Below, piece by piece: positions 8,567 to 17,421 of a DNA stretch of 64,000 nucleotides. The notes beneath the pieces were generated by a model. That model searched no databases and was not told the origin of the DNA. It saw only the letters and a list, made by a program, of their open reading frames with translations. The stretch is from JAKQIM01 sp964633225 (GTDB lineage: Bacteria > Chloroflexota > Anaerolineae > Anaerolineales > UBA4823). Both the position numbers and the translations under genes were made by a program. How positions within the stretch are numbered: position 1 is the first letter of the stretch; each line of letters opens with the position of its first letter. The DNA is taken from assembly GCA_964633225.1 (NCBI GenBank), contig CAZWFQ010000001.1, forward strand, positions 124,001 through 188,000, read 5' to 3'.

Positions 8567-10060
8567 GTGAAGATGGACTACTTCCTTGGCATTGACGTCT
8601 CAACCACCGCCACCAAGGCCCTGCTGATTGACACGAGTGGTACAGTGGTGGCAGTGGCTGCCAGTGAATATCCCTTTGAGACTCCCCATCCCCTGTGGAG
8701 TGAGCAGCATCCTGATCTGTGGTGGGTAGGGGCCCAGCAGTCCATTCGGGCAGTGTTAAAACAATCTGGCATCAACCCTCTCCAGGTTGCAGGCATTGGC
8801 CTCACCGGGCAGATGCATGGCCTGGTGCTGTTAGATGCTGCCGGAGAGGTCTTACGCCCAGCCATCTTATGGAATGACCAGCGCACCCAGGCCCAATGTG
8901 ATGAGATCCACCGCCGCATGGGGCGTTCACGTTTCATCCAAATTACCGGCAACGTGGCCCTGACGGGCTTTACCGCGCCGAAGATCTTGTGGGTAAAAGA
9001 AAATGAGCCGGCAGTATACGCTCGGGCCGCGCACGTGCTGCTGCCGAAAGATTTTGTGCGCTACAAGCTCACCGGTGAGTTTGCTATGGATAAGGCCGAC
9101 GGCGCCGGCACCGTGCTGATGGATCTGCGCCAGCGGGATTGGTCGGATGAGGTCTTGGCGGCCCTGGAGATTCCTCGCAACTGGATGCCGCCTCTCTTCG
9201 AAGGGCCGCAGATTACCGGGCACCTGACCCTTGCTGCTGCCCAGGCCACTGGATTGAAGGTTGGCTTGCCTGTTGTCGCTGGCGGCGGTGATCAGGCGGC
9301 CCAGGCTGTGGGCGTGGGGGCCATCGGTGAAGGTATTGTTGCCCTCACCCTGGGTACCAGTGGAGTGGTTTTTGCTACCACAGGCGGCGCCTTTATTGAG
9401 CCGGAAGGCCGCCTGCACGCTTTTTGCCATGCCGTGCCCGGACAATGGCACCTGATGGGTGTTATGCTCTCGGCGGCTGGCTCTTTGCGCTGGTATCGCG
9501 ATACCTTTGCCCCGGGTCAGGCTTACGATGATCTGCTGGCACCAGCGGCCCAGGTTGATCCTGGTTCTGACGGTCTTTTCTTCTTGCCTTATCTAACGGG
9601 CGAACGCACGCCTCATCCAGATCCCCTGGCACGCGGCGCATTTGTGGGGCTAACGGTGCGTCACAGCATGGCACACATCACCCGCTCGGTGTTAGAAGGT
9701 GTGGCCTTTGGGCTGAAAGATTCCTTTGAGTTGATGAAGGCTGCTGGCCTGGCTCGCATCGACCAGGTGCGGGTATCAGGCGGCGGGGCGCGTTCTGCCC
9801 TTTGGCGCCAGATCCTGGCAGATGTCTTCGACAGTGAACTGGTCACGGTCAATTCTACCGAAGGCGCTGCACTTGGGGCGGCCCTCTTGGCAGGGGTGGG
9901 TGTGGGTACCTGGACCAACGTGGCCTCGGCTTGCGATGCTACCCTGCAGGTAACTGGCAGCACCCGGCCCACTGAAGTTGGCGTGGCTCGCTACCGCCAT
10001 GCTTATCCCCTTTACCGCGAGTTGTATCCTGCCCTCAAGCCCAGTTTTGCAAAGATGTAA
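8567..10060 (+). CDS. xylB: Xylulokinase
   Basis: Phosphorylates D-xylulose to xylulose 5-phosphate, the last step before the pentose phosphate pathway. The 497-residue FGGY-family kinase shows the N-terminal phosphate-binding motif FLGIDVSTTATKALLID, the substrate region GLTGQMHGLVLLD followed by ILWNDQR, and the second ATP-binding region VSGGGARSALWRQILADV with EGAALGAALLA. It starts 8 nt after xylA; GTG 8567 and ATG 8573 are both possible. A strong intrinsic terminator follows, marking the operon end. Confidence 0.96.
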   Translation: MKMDYFLGIDVSTTATKALLIDTSGTVVAVAASEYPFETPHPLWSEQHPDLWWVGAQQSIRAVLKQSGINPLQVAGIGLTGQMHGLVLLDAAGEVLRPAILWNDQRTQAQCDEIHRRMGRSRFIQITGNVALTGFTAPKILWVKENEPAVYARAAHVLLPKDFVRYKLTGEFAMDKADGAGTVLMDLRQRDWSDEVLAALEIPRNWMPPLFEGPQITGHLTLAAAQATGLKVGLPVVAGGGDQAAQAVGVGAIGEGIVALTLGTSGVVFATTGGAFIEPEGRLHAFCHAVPGQWHLMGVMLSAAGSLRWYRDTFAPGQAYDDLLAPAAQVDPGSDGLFFLPYLTGERTPHPDPLARGAFVGLTVRHSMAHITRSVLEGVAFGLKDSFELMKAAGLARIDQVRVSGGGARSALWRQILADVFDSELVTVNSTEGAALGAALLAGVGVGTWTNVASACDATLQVTGSTRPTEVGVARYRHAYPLYRELYPALKPSFAKM

Positions 10061-10070
10061 CCTGGCTTTT

Positions 10071-10114
10071 AACGAAGGAAGGGCGCTTCTTATGCAGCGC
10101 CCTTCCTTCGTTTT
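10071..10114 (+). terminator. Intrinsic terminator of the xylose operon
   Basis: AACGAAGGAAGGGCGC (10071-10086) pairs with GCGCCCTTCCTTCGTT (10097-10112) over a 10-nt loop and is followed by T residues to 10114. It overlaps the stop codon of the convergent recD2 gene, so it probably limits read-through from both sides. Confidence 0.9.
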
Positions 10115-12368
10115 AGAGATAAGACTCTCTCAGCCGCCAGTCCAGGGCTGTGTAGCGTTGGGTGACCTTGTCATTCTTCACTGCCATGGCAATGGCCTTG
10201 CGGCTGCCGACCAGCACGCACAGCTTCTTGGCGCGCGTAATGGCAGTGTAGAGCAGGTTGCGCTGTAACATCATGTAATGCGCCGTCACCAGGGGGATGA
10301 CCACTGCGGGGAATTCAGAGCCCTGTGCCTTGTGCACCGTAACAGCGTATGCCAGGGTGAGCTGGTCGGCATCGCTCCAATCGTACACCACCAGGCGCTT
10401 TTCAAAGTCAATCGTCAGGGTATGTTCCACCAGGTCAAGCCCTGCCACCAGGCCAATATCCCCGTTAAAGACTTCTTTGTCGTAATTGTTCTGCAACTGC
10501 ATCACTTTATCGCCAGGGCGGAAGGTTTGGCCGAAGAGGCTCTTCTCTGGCGTGGGGTGGCTGCCTGTGGCGGCGGCGGGCGGGTTGAGCACAGCTTGCA
10601 GACGCGTATTCAACGCGCTGACGCCGGCTGGCCCGCGATACATGGGCGAGAGCACCTGCACCTGGTCGCGCGGGTGCAGCCCAAAGCGGGCCGGGATGCG
10701 CTGGCAGACCACCTGCTCCACCCAATCTGCAGCTTGCTCGGCAGTCTCAGCCGCAAAGAGAAAGAAATCTGCTGTGCTGCCGTTGGCAGGATTTTCGACC
10801 GCACTAGGGAAATCTGGCATCTGGCCCTGGTTGATGCGGTGGGCATTGGTAATGATGTGCGAGCCTGCCGCCTGGCGGAAGATAGCGCTTAGCCGCGTTA
10901 CGGGAGCCACACCGCTGGCGATCACATCCCGCAGCACGTCGCCCGCGCCTACTGAGGGCAATTGGTCCACATCACCCACCAGCAGCAGGTGGGCGCCGGG
11001 GGGGATGGCTTTTAGCAGATGGTGGGCCAGCATCAGATCCAGCATTGAAGCCTCGTCTACCACCAGCAGGTCAATCGGCAGGGGATTTTCGACATTGTGC
11101 TTGAAGCCCTCTGCCGGGCTGACCCCCAGCAGGCGATGGATGGTGCAGGCAGGGCGGCCTGTGGCTTCAGCCAGCCGCTTGGCAGCGCGGCCGGTGGGTG
11201 AGGCCAGGGCATAGCGTTTATGGGCGGCTTCCAGCGCCGCGATCAGGGCCTGGATGGCAGTCGTTTTGCCGGTGCCGGGGCCGCCGGTCAGCACGCTCAC
11301 CGGGTGCGAGAGGGCGCTGCGGATGGCAGCTTGCTGTTCTTCAGAAAGCTGCGTATCCAGGGGGGTAAAGGCGGGCGGCAGGTCGCTTAGATTGGATGGA
11401 ATGTGAGCCGCCAACGCCGCCAGGCGTTGGGCCAGGCTGGATTCAGATAAAAAGAAGGGTGTCAGGTAGATGACGGGTGTTTGTGGGTAGGCGGGTGAGA
11501 CCTCGCGGGCAGCCGTGCCGGTGGGCGGCGGCAAAGCCGGCAGTTGGTCGGTCCGGATGCGGTCGGCTTGTGCCAGGCGCTGCAAGGCTGGCTGGATCAG
11601 CTCGGGGGCGGTTTGCAGCAACCCGATTGCCCTCCCTGCCAGTGTTGGCTGCGGGGCATACACGTGGCCCTCGTTGCTCATCTCGTTGAGTACGTACACT
11701 ACCCCCGCCTCGATGCGGCTTGGATGGTCTGCGGGCAGCCCCAAGGATTGGGCGATGCGGTCGGCTGTTTTAAAGCCGATGCCATAAATATCGCGTGCCA
11801 GGCGGTAAGGATCGCTGCGCACCACTTGCAGGGCCTGGTCGCCATAATGTTTATAGATCTTGACGGCCAGGTTGGTGCTGATGCCATGGCTGTGTAGGAA
11901 GAGCATGATCTCTTTGACCTGCTTCTGTTCTTCCCATGCCTGGGCGATCAAGAGCGAGCGCTTGGGGCCAATATCTGGCACCTGGCGCAGCAGCTCAGGG
12001 TGTTCTTCAATCGCCTCCAGCGTTTTGGCCCCAAAGTGAGCCACAATGCGCTCAGCCAGGCGCGGGCCAATGCCCCGGATCAATCCTGAGCCCAAATAAC
12101 GGCAAATGCCCGCCGTGGTGGCGGGCAGGGTTTGTTCGCACAACTCAACCTGGAACTGTATGCCATGCTTGGGGTGGTTGGTCCAATTCCCTTGCAGGCG
12201 CAGATGTTCGCCGGGGGCCAGCTCGGGCAGGTTGCCGGTGATGGTTGCCAGGCCATCGCGCCCCAGGTTGGGCAGGCGGCGCTCATCTGGCAGCAGGCGC
12301 ACCACACTGTAACCGTTTTCGGGGTTATAGTAGGTGATGTGCTCGACAGAGCCGGTTAATAGTTCCAC
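10113..12368 (-). CDS. recD2: RecD2-type SF1 DNA helicase
   Basis: A 751-residue 5'-3' DNA helicase of the RecD2/YrrC type, used in DNA repair in bacteria without this subunit bound to RecBC. An N-terminal OB-like region (ELLTGSVEHITYYNPENGYSV) precedes helix-hairpin-helix segments (GLIRGIGPRLAERIV, VPDIGPKRSLLI). The helicase core starts with Walker A GGPGTGKTT (362-370, Lys368), followed by LLVVDEASM and the motif VI region YAVTVHKAQGSEF. Translation starts at a GTG with no visible ribosome-binding site, 45 nt after the LCP gene on the same strand. The long N-terminal region distinguishes it from the RecBCD RecD subunit. Confidence 0.93.
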   Translation of the reverse strand: MELLTGSVEHITYYNPENGYSVVRLLPDERRLPNLGRDGLATITGNLPELAPGEHLRLQGNWTNHPKHGIQFQVELCEQTLPATTAGICRYLGSGLIRGIGPRLAERIVAHFGAKTLEAIEEHPELLRQVPDIGPKRSLLIAQAWEEQKQVKEIMLFLHSHGISTNLAVKIYKHYGDQALQVVRSDPYRLARDIYGIGFKTADRIAQSLGLPADHPSRIEAGVVYVLNEMSNEGHVYAPQPTLAGRAIGLLQTAPELIQPALQRLAQADRIRTDQLPALPPPTGTAAREVSPAYPQTPVIYLTPFFLSESSLAQRLAALAAHIPSNLSDLPPAFTPLDTQLSEEQQAAIRSALSHPVSVLTGGPGTGKTTAIQALIAALEAAHKRYALASPTGRAAKRLAEATGRPACTIHRLLGVSPAEGFKHNVENPLPIDLLVVDEASMLDLMLAHHLLKAIPPGAHLLLVGDVDQLPSVGAGDVLRDVIASGVAPVTRLSAIFRQAAGSHIITNAHRINQGQMPDFPSAVENPANGSTADFFLFAAETAEQAADWVEQVVCQRIPARFGLHPRDQVQVLSPMYRGPAGVSALNTRLQAVLNPPAAATGSHPTPEKSLFGQTFRPGDKVMQLQNNYDKEVFNGDIGLVAGLDLVEHTLTIDFEKRLVVYDWSDADQLTLAYAVTVHKAQGSEFPAVVIPLVTAHYMMLQRNLLYTAITRAKKLCVLVGSRKAIAMAVKNDKVTQRYTALDWRLRESYL

Positions 12369-12413
12369 ATTTGCATTCGGTAACGAGCGTGGTAGCAGCC
12401 ACCAGTGCGGCGG

Positions 12414-13823
12414 CTATGGCATGGGGTTGTTGGCAGCCCAATCATCACCCAACACCACTGCCACGTCCACCTCGCTGCTCGGGTCAAACTCAATGCGGAT
12501 GCTGTAAGGCGTGATCCCCATCAATTCCACCAGATACTGCATGGCATAAGGATTGCCGGTGTAATCGACGATGCGGGTGTAGGTGGTGTATTCGCCAGTT
12601 CCTGTGCCGGTAACATTGGCCCCTTGGGATTGGAGATACGACTGGGTGTTGGCAGCCAGGCCTTCTACATAGGTCCCGTTCAGCACCAGGATGCGGGCCG
12701 CTTCGGTCTGCATCAGGGTTTGTAGGTCCAGGCCCTGGCCCGATGGGCTGGCCATATCTGAAGAGGCGAAAATATAATCGCGCAGCAGGCGGATCTGGTC
12801 GGGGATGGGCTTGAGGATATCCTGTTGGCCGTCAGGTGATTTGGCCAGCAGCACCTGGTTGGGTGGGGCGATGGTACCCTGGCGGATCTCATCTTCAGGC
12901 ACTTCCAGTCCCAGTAAGCCCAGGCGGATGGCATCTTCGAAGGACATATTGGTGTGGATGCCGGCTGCCAGCTTATCGTAAATGGCAGGGGCCCGGCCAA
13001 GCACATCTGTCAGGCCGCGGCCCAAGATGCGCTCGCGGATTGCCAGGATGACCTGCCGGGTGCGGGCGGCGCGGTCGAAGTCGCCGCCTTCAGTGTGGCG
13101 GGCGCGGGCGTAGGCCAGGGCCACCGCACCATCCATAACCTGGCGACCAGGCTGCAAGATGACCGTGTTATTGTTGCCAATGGGGTCAACGCTCATCTCC
13201 ATCGGGACGTCTACCGAGATGCCCCCCAGCTCGTCAACAAAGTCTTCAAAAGCTGAGAAATCGATCTGGGCAAAGTAATCAATTGGCACGCCCAGCAGGG
13301 CTTCTACGGTTGTCATTGCCAGGCCAGGGCCGCCGCCGGGCACCTGGTAAGCTTCTCCTAGCATGTAGGCCGTGTTGATGCGGCCATAATCGAAGTCTGG
13401 GATATTGACCCACAGATCACGCGGGATGTTCAGCATGCCAGCGTTCATGGTCAATGGGTCAATGGTCAGCAGGATCATTGTATCGGTGCGGGGTGGGCCG
13501 TCGCCCGATTCCCAGTCGCGGTAATCGAGGCCCATCAGTAGCACGGTGACCCGGCTGGCGCCATCCCAGGGCAGGGCTTCGGGCCCAGTGCTGACGGCTT
13601 TGGTGGGCTCAGGGGTAGGTGCCGGAGTGCCTTCAAGGTTGGCGGTGGGTGTGGGGTTATATTCAATTGCCAACCCGGGTAAGTCGGTGACGTTGTAAGA
13701 TACCCAAAAATCATGGGATTTGGCGTAGGCGAAGTAAGCCAGGAACGCCGCGGCCCCCAGGAACAGAATCAGAAGGCCTGTTTTCAGCAGGGTAGATGTC
13801 TTACGCATATTGGTTTTACTCAT
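12414..13823 (-). CDS. LytR-CpsA-Psr (LCP) family envelope polymer ligase, copy 1
   Basis: A 469-residue membrane-anchored LCP protein. One N-terminal transmembrane helix (LLKTGLLILFLGAAAFLAYFAYA) is followed by a linker and the LCP catalytic domain (about 105-290), with RTDTMILLTIDP, MLNIPRDLWVNIP and VPIDYFAQIDFSAF. The conserved Arg and Asp residues that bind the polyprenyl pyrophosphate are present. The C-terminal ~100 residues form a LytR_C-like domain ending in GDDWAANNPMP. LCP proteins transfer glycopolymers from undecaprenyl carriers to the cell wall. The start codon overlaps the stop of the paralogue upstream as ATGA, so the two are translationally coupled. Confidence 0.9.
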   Translation of the reverse strand: MSKTNMRKTSTLLKTGLLILFLGAAAFLAYFAYAKSHDFWVSYNVTDLPGLAIEYNPTPTANLEGTPAPTPEPTKAVSTGPEALPWDGASRVTVLLMGLDYRDWESGDGPPRTDTMILLTIDPLTMNAGMLNIPRDLWVNIPDFDYGRINTAYMLGEAYQVPGGGPGLAMTTVEALLGVPIDYFAQIDFSAFEDFVDELGGISVDVPMEMSVDPIGNNNTVILQPGRQVMDGAVALAYARARHTEGGDFDRAARTRQVILAIRERILGRGLTDVLGRAPAIYDKLAAGIHTNMSFEDAIRLGLLGLEVPEDEIRQGTIAPPNQVLLAKSPDGQQDILKPIPDQIRLLRDYIFASSDMASPSGQGLDLQTLMQTEAARILVLNGTYVEGLAANTQSYLQSQGANVTGTGTGEYTTYTRIVDYTGNPYAMQYLVELMGITPYSIRIEFDPSSEVDVAVVLGDDWAANNPMP

Positions 13824-15256
13824 GGCATTGGGTTCTCAGCAGCCCAATCATCGCCGAGCAAAATGGCGATATCCACTTCGCTGTTGGGATCGTAGCGATT
13901 ATAGATGCTGCTGGATTGAATGTTCATCATCTCTACAAGGTACTGAACCGTATACGGTTTGCCGCTGTAATCAATTATGATGGTGTAAGCAGCAACTTCA
14001 GTTGCATTGCCCGTGATGGTGACATTAATGCCTTGCTCGCCCAGATAGTTTGCCGTGGTGGCAGCCAGGCCGGGCGTGGTGGTGGCATTCAACACCGAGA
14101 CGGTAGCGGCTTCAGCCGCCCGCAGATCAGCTGGGTTGCCCACCACAACGGTGGCTGCGGGGCTGACTGCACCAGTGGCAGTGAAGATCTCGTCGCGCAG
14201 GGCCCTTACCAGGTCAGGATCGGGCATCAAGATATCAAGCCCATCTGGCGACATGGTGATGGTGACGTGGTCGGGGCCAATGGCGCCGCGGGAAATATTT
14301 TCGGCAGGGATCTGTTGGGCCAGCCAGGCCAACTGGATGATCTCTTGCAGGCTGAAGTTGGTATTGATACCCGTCGAGAGGCTGTTGTATAAAACCGGGG
14401 CTTTGCTGATCAGGTTGGGCAGCATATCCAGGTTGAGGATCTGGCTGCGGATCGCCAGGATCACTTGCTGCTGGCGCTGGGAGCGGTCAAAGTCTCCGCC
14501 AATGGTATCGCGATTACGCGCATAAGCCAGGGCTGTAGGGCCGTCTAGCACCTGCAATCCGGGTTCGAGCTCCACGGTATTATCGGGTCCAATGGGGTCC
14601 ACGCTCATGGCTTCGGCAATTTCAATCTCAACGCCCCCAATTTCGTCGATGAAACTCTCAAAAGCCGAAAAATCCACCTGGGCGTAGTAATTGATCGGCA
14701 CGCCCAGCAAGTCTTCCACGGTCTGGAGCGCCAGGGCCGGCCCACCCCCTGGAACCTCGTACAACTCGCCCAGGTAATAGGCGGTGTTGATCTTGCCGTA
14801 GTCAAAACCGGGAATGTTGACCCACAGGTCGCGCGGGATAGAAAGGATGCCAGCTGTGCGCGCCACCGGATCCATGGTGAAGAGGATCATGGTGTCTGTG
14901 CGGGAAGGGCCTTCATCTTCCCAATCACGATAATCCAATCCCATCATCAGCACGGTAACACGGCTGGCGCCATCCCAGGGTGCTGGGGTTGGCCCACTGG
15001 CTGCCTGGAGCGGCACATTGAGGTTTACCTGTGCCGAGGCAGCACTGGGGGTACCTTCGGTCAGGGATAAGGCAGGTTGGGTGGGCAGCGGGTTGCGCGC
15101 TGCAATTGCCTCGCGCACTGCCAGGTAGGTGAGGTAGCCTGTAACCAGGGCCGTGATCAAGAATGCGATCAACAGCCCCCACGCCACCGGGGGCATAGAA
15201 TGTCTGCGGCGCGTTGGCCGCACGGTATCAGGGTTGGTAGAATGATTTTCGTTCAT
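13820..15256 (-). CDS. LytR-CpsA-Psr (LCP) family envelope polymer ligase, copy 2
   Basis: A 478-residue paralogue of the next gene, with the same order: an N-terminal helix (VAWGLLIAFLITALVTGYLTYLA), an LCP domain (VTVLMMGLDYRDW, RTDTMILFTMDP, ILSIPRDLWVNIP) and a LytR_C-like tail ending GDDWAAENPMP. The pair is clearly a tandem duplication. Near-identical active-site regions suggest overlapping roles, while the divergent linkers and tails may set acceptor or partner choice. A TATAAT box lies only 9 nt before the ATG and no Shine-Dalgarno sequence is visible, so the mRNA may be leaderless or nearly so. Confidence 0.9.
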   Translation of the reverse strand: MNENHSTNPDTVRPTRRRHSMPPVAWGLLIAFLITALVTGYLTYLAVREAIAARNPLPTQPALSLTEGTPSAASAQVNLNVPLQAASGPTPAPWDGASRVTVLMMGLDYRDWEDEGPSRTDTMILFTMDPVARTAGILSIPRDLWVNIPGFDYGKINTAYYLGELYEVPGGGPALALQTVEDLLGVPINYYAQVDFSAFESFIDEIGGVEIEIAEAMSVDPIGPDNTVELEPGLQVLDGPTALAYARNRDTIGGDFDRSQRQQQVILAIRSQILNLDMLPNLISKAPVLYNSLSTGINTNFSLQEIIQLAWLAQQIPAENISRGAIGPDHVTITMSPDGLDILMPDPDLVRALRDEIFTATGAVSPAATVVVGNPADLRAAEAATVSVLNATTTPGLAATTANYLGEQGINVTITGNATEVAAYTIIIDYSGKPYTVQYLVEMMNIQSSSIYNRYDPNSEVDIAILLGDDWAAENPMP

Positions 15257-15265
15257 TGATGCGTG

Positions 15266-15271
15266 ATTATA
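15266..15271 (-). promoter_or_regulatory. -10 box close to the LCP start codon
   Basis: On the minus strand TATAAT is followed by 9 nt and then the ATG at 15256. Transcription would begin within about 3 nt of the start codon. No good -35 box is visible. The rest of 15257-15389, between the divergent LCP and ABC-F genes, holds nothing else I recognise. Confidence 0.45.
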
Positions 15272-15389
15272 ACATGGAGGCGTAGATTGAGCAGGGTAGG
15301 GTAAAATAAGTGTCTGAATACGGTTGCAAGGTTCGAGCCTACCAAAGAAGACGTTGGATGTTAATAATTAGTTCCGGGAAAGCCAAGGT

Positions 15390-17399
15390 ATGTCGCTGAT
15401 CACTGCTGTAGACCTGGCCAAGTCGTTTGGGCAGGTGGACATTTTTTCGAAGATTTCGTTAAGCATTCCCCACCGGGCGCGCGTTGCCATCGTGGGGCCA
15501 AATGGCATTGGCAAAACAACCCTGCTGCGCATCCTGGCAGGTTATGAAGAAGCCTCTGCCGGGACGGTCAGCCGGGCGCGCAGTTTGCAGATCGGCTACC
15601 TGCCTCAAGAGGCCGGGTTTGATGCTACCCATACTTTGTGGGAAGAATGCCTGAGCCCCTTTGCCAGGCTGCGTGAGCAAGAAGCTGAGCTGGCTCAGTT
15701 AGAAGCGGCGATGGCTGACCCGGCCCAAACTGAAGCGGTCTTGGTGCGCTATGGCAAGTTGCAGGCCGAATTTGAGCATCACGGCGGCTATACATATATC
15801 AACCGCATCCAACAGGTCTTGGGCGGCTTGGGCTTCAAAGCCGACGAATTCCATTACCCGCTGCCGCACCTCTCAGGAGGCCAGCGCACCCGGGCCCTGC
15901 TGGCGCGCCTGCTCCTTTCTGAACCAGACTTGCTGATCTTGGATGAGCCAACCAACCACCTGGATATTGAGGCTGTGGAATGGCTTGAGGGGCATCTCAG
16001 CCTTTGGAAGGGCGCCACTTTGATCGTCTCGCACGACCGGTATTTCTTGGATCGGGTTGTGAACACCATCTGGGAGATGACGCGCGCTGGCTTTGAAGTG
16101 TATCATGGCACCTACACCGCTTATGTACAAACACGCCAGCAGCGCTGGGATCACCGGCAAGAAATCTTTGATTCGGAACGGGAGCGCTTGCTCAAAGAGA
16201 TGGAGTATATCAAGCGCAATATTTCCGGCCAAAATGTGACCCAGGCACGCGGCCGGCTGCGCCGCGTGACCAGGCGCTTACAGGCTATCGAACAGGTGGG
16301 TATTGATGCGGTGATGAGCAAGACCTGGGGAGCGCTGAGCGAGGATGTGGATACCACCACCAGTGTGATGGGGGTGGATGAGGCTGAGCGCCGTGTGCGT
16401 TCTCTTTCGCTGCCCTCCAGCCGCCCGCCGCACCTGCACCTGAACCTGAGAGCCGATCAGCGCAGTGGCGAGCTGGTGCTACGCACCTACGATCTGAAAG
16501 TGGGGTATCCGGGCAACTTACTGTTCACGGCCCCGGATATTGAGCTCAGGAGGCAGGAATGCGCGGCCCTGATCGGCCCCAATGGGGCTGGCAAAACAAC
16601 TTTTCTAAAGACCATCCTTGAAAAAATCCCCCCCATGGCTGGCGATGTGTTGATGGGTGCCAGCTTGAACGTGGGATATTTTGCCCAGGCGCACGAAGAT
16701 CTACGCCCCGAGCGCACCCTGGCCCAAGAGATTGATGCTGTGGCGCCCCAAATGCTGGTGGCGGATATCCGTCGCTACCTGGCGCGCTTCTTGTTCACGG
16801 GCGAGGATGTTTTCAAGCCCGTCAGTGTGCTTTCGGGCGGCGAGCGCGGCCGGCTGGCTTTAGCCAAGCTGGCCCTGACCGGGGCCAACTTGCTTCTGTT
16901 GGATGAGCCAACCAATCACCTCGATATTCCTTCTCAAGAGGTGCTGCAAGAGGTGCTGGCCGATTTCCAGGGCACCATCTTGCTGGTATCACATGATCGT
17001 TACCTGATCGATGCATTGGCCACTCAGATCTGGGAGATCGACGAAGGCCAGGGTGTTCTGCGGTTATTCAATGGCAGCTACAGTCAGTATAAGGCCGAGC
17101 AAGAAGCGGCGCGTGAATCTGCCCGGCTGGCTGAAGCCCAATCCAAGAGCAAGGTGACCCTGCAGAAAACAGGGCTCAGCTCCGATGAAAAGCGCCGCCG
17201 CAAACGCTTGAAAGAAGTAGAAGGGTTGATCGCCGGCCTGGAAGATGAGCAGGCGGTGTTGTCTCGCAAGCTCGAAAACCCACCCGCCGAACCGGCCAAA
17301 GTGCAAAAGCTGGGCAGAGAATATATGCGCGTGCAGAAAGAGTTAGATCAGTTGATCGAAGAGTGGAGCGATTTGCAGCAAACGGCAGTTGCAGAATAA
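15390..17399 (+). CDS. ABC-F family ATPase (ribosome-associated)
   Basis: A 669-residue soluble protein with two ABC ATPase domains and no transmembrane segments. Domain 1 has Walker A GPNGIGKTTLL and signature LSGGQRTRA; domain 2 has GPNGAGKTTFL and LSGGERGRL. Both have the LLILDEPTNHLDI-type Walker B. A helical linker (about 245-310) joins them, and a charged C-terminal coiled coil (about 570-665) matches the Uup/YdiF/ABCF3 branch. ABC-F proteins bind the ribosomal E site and rescue stalled or antibiotic-inhibited ribosomes; the subfamily role here cannot be fixed. ATG 15390 has only a weak AAGG upstream. It is divergent from the LCP genes. Confidence 0.93.
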   Translation: MSLITAVDLAKSFGQVDIFSKISLSIPHRARVAIVGPNGIGKTTLLRILAGYEEASAGTVSRARSLQIGYLPQEAGFDATHTLWEECLSPFARLREQEAELAQLEAAMADPAQTEAVLVRYGKLQAEFEHHGGYTYINRIQQVLGGLGFKADEFHYPLPHLSGGQRTRALLARLLLSEPDLLILDEPTNHLDIEAVEWLEGHLSLWKGATLIVSHDRYFLDRVVNTIWEMTRAGFEVYHGTYTAYVQTRQQRWDHRQEIFDSERERLLKEMEYIKRNISGQNVTQARGRLRRVTRRLQAIEQVGIDAVMSKTWGALSEDVDTTTSVMGVDEAERRVRSLSLPSSRPPHLHLNLRADQRSGELVLRTYDLKVGYPGNLLFTAPDIELRRQECAALIGPNGAGKTTFLKTILEKIPPMAGDVLMGASLNVGYFAQAHEDLRPERTLAQEIDAVAPQMLVADIRRYLARFLFTGEDVFKPVSVLSGGERGRLALAKLALTGANLLLLDEPTNHLDIPSQEVLQEVLADFQGTILLVSHDRYLIDALATQIWEIDEGQGVLRLFNGSYSQYKAEQEAARESARLAEAQSKSKVTLQKTGLSSDEKRRRKRLKEVEGLIAGLEDEQAVLSRKLENPPAEPAKVQKLGREYMRVQKELDQLIEEWSDLQQTAVAE

Positions 17400-17421
17400 A
17401 GGCTTGTTGTGCTTGGGCTGC

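Noticed and set aside
10113..12368. RecD2 as part of an anti-phage defence island
   Set aside because: The neighbours are LCP and xylose genes; there is no nuclease, methyltransferase or other defence component nearby.
12414..15256. Possible recent gene duplication or mobile repeat because two LCP genes are alike
   Set aside because: Linkers and tails have diverged strongly and there are no flanking repeats; this is an old tandem duplication.
15296..15345. tRNA-like piece: GGTAGG, then GGTTCGAGCC, then CCTACC
   Set aside because: Only about 50 nt separate the ends, the five-base T stem does not pair, and no anticodon arm can be drawn.
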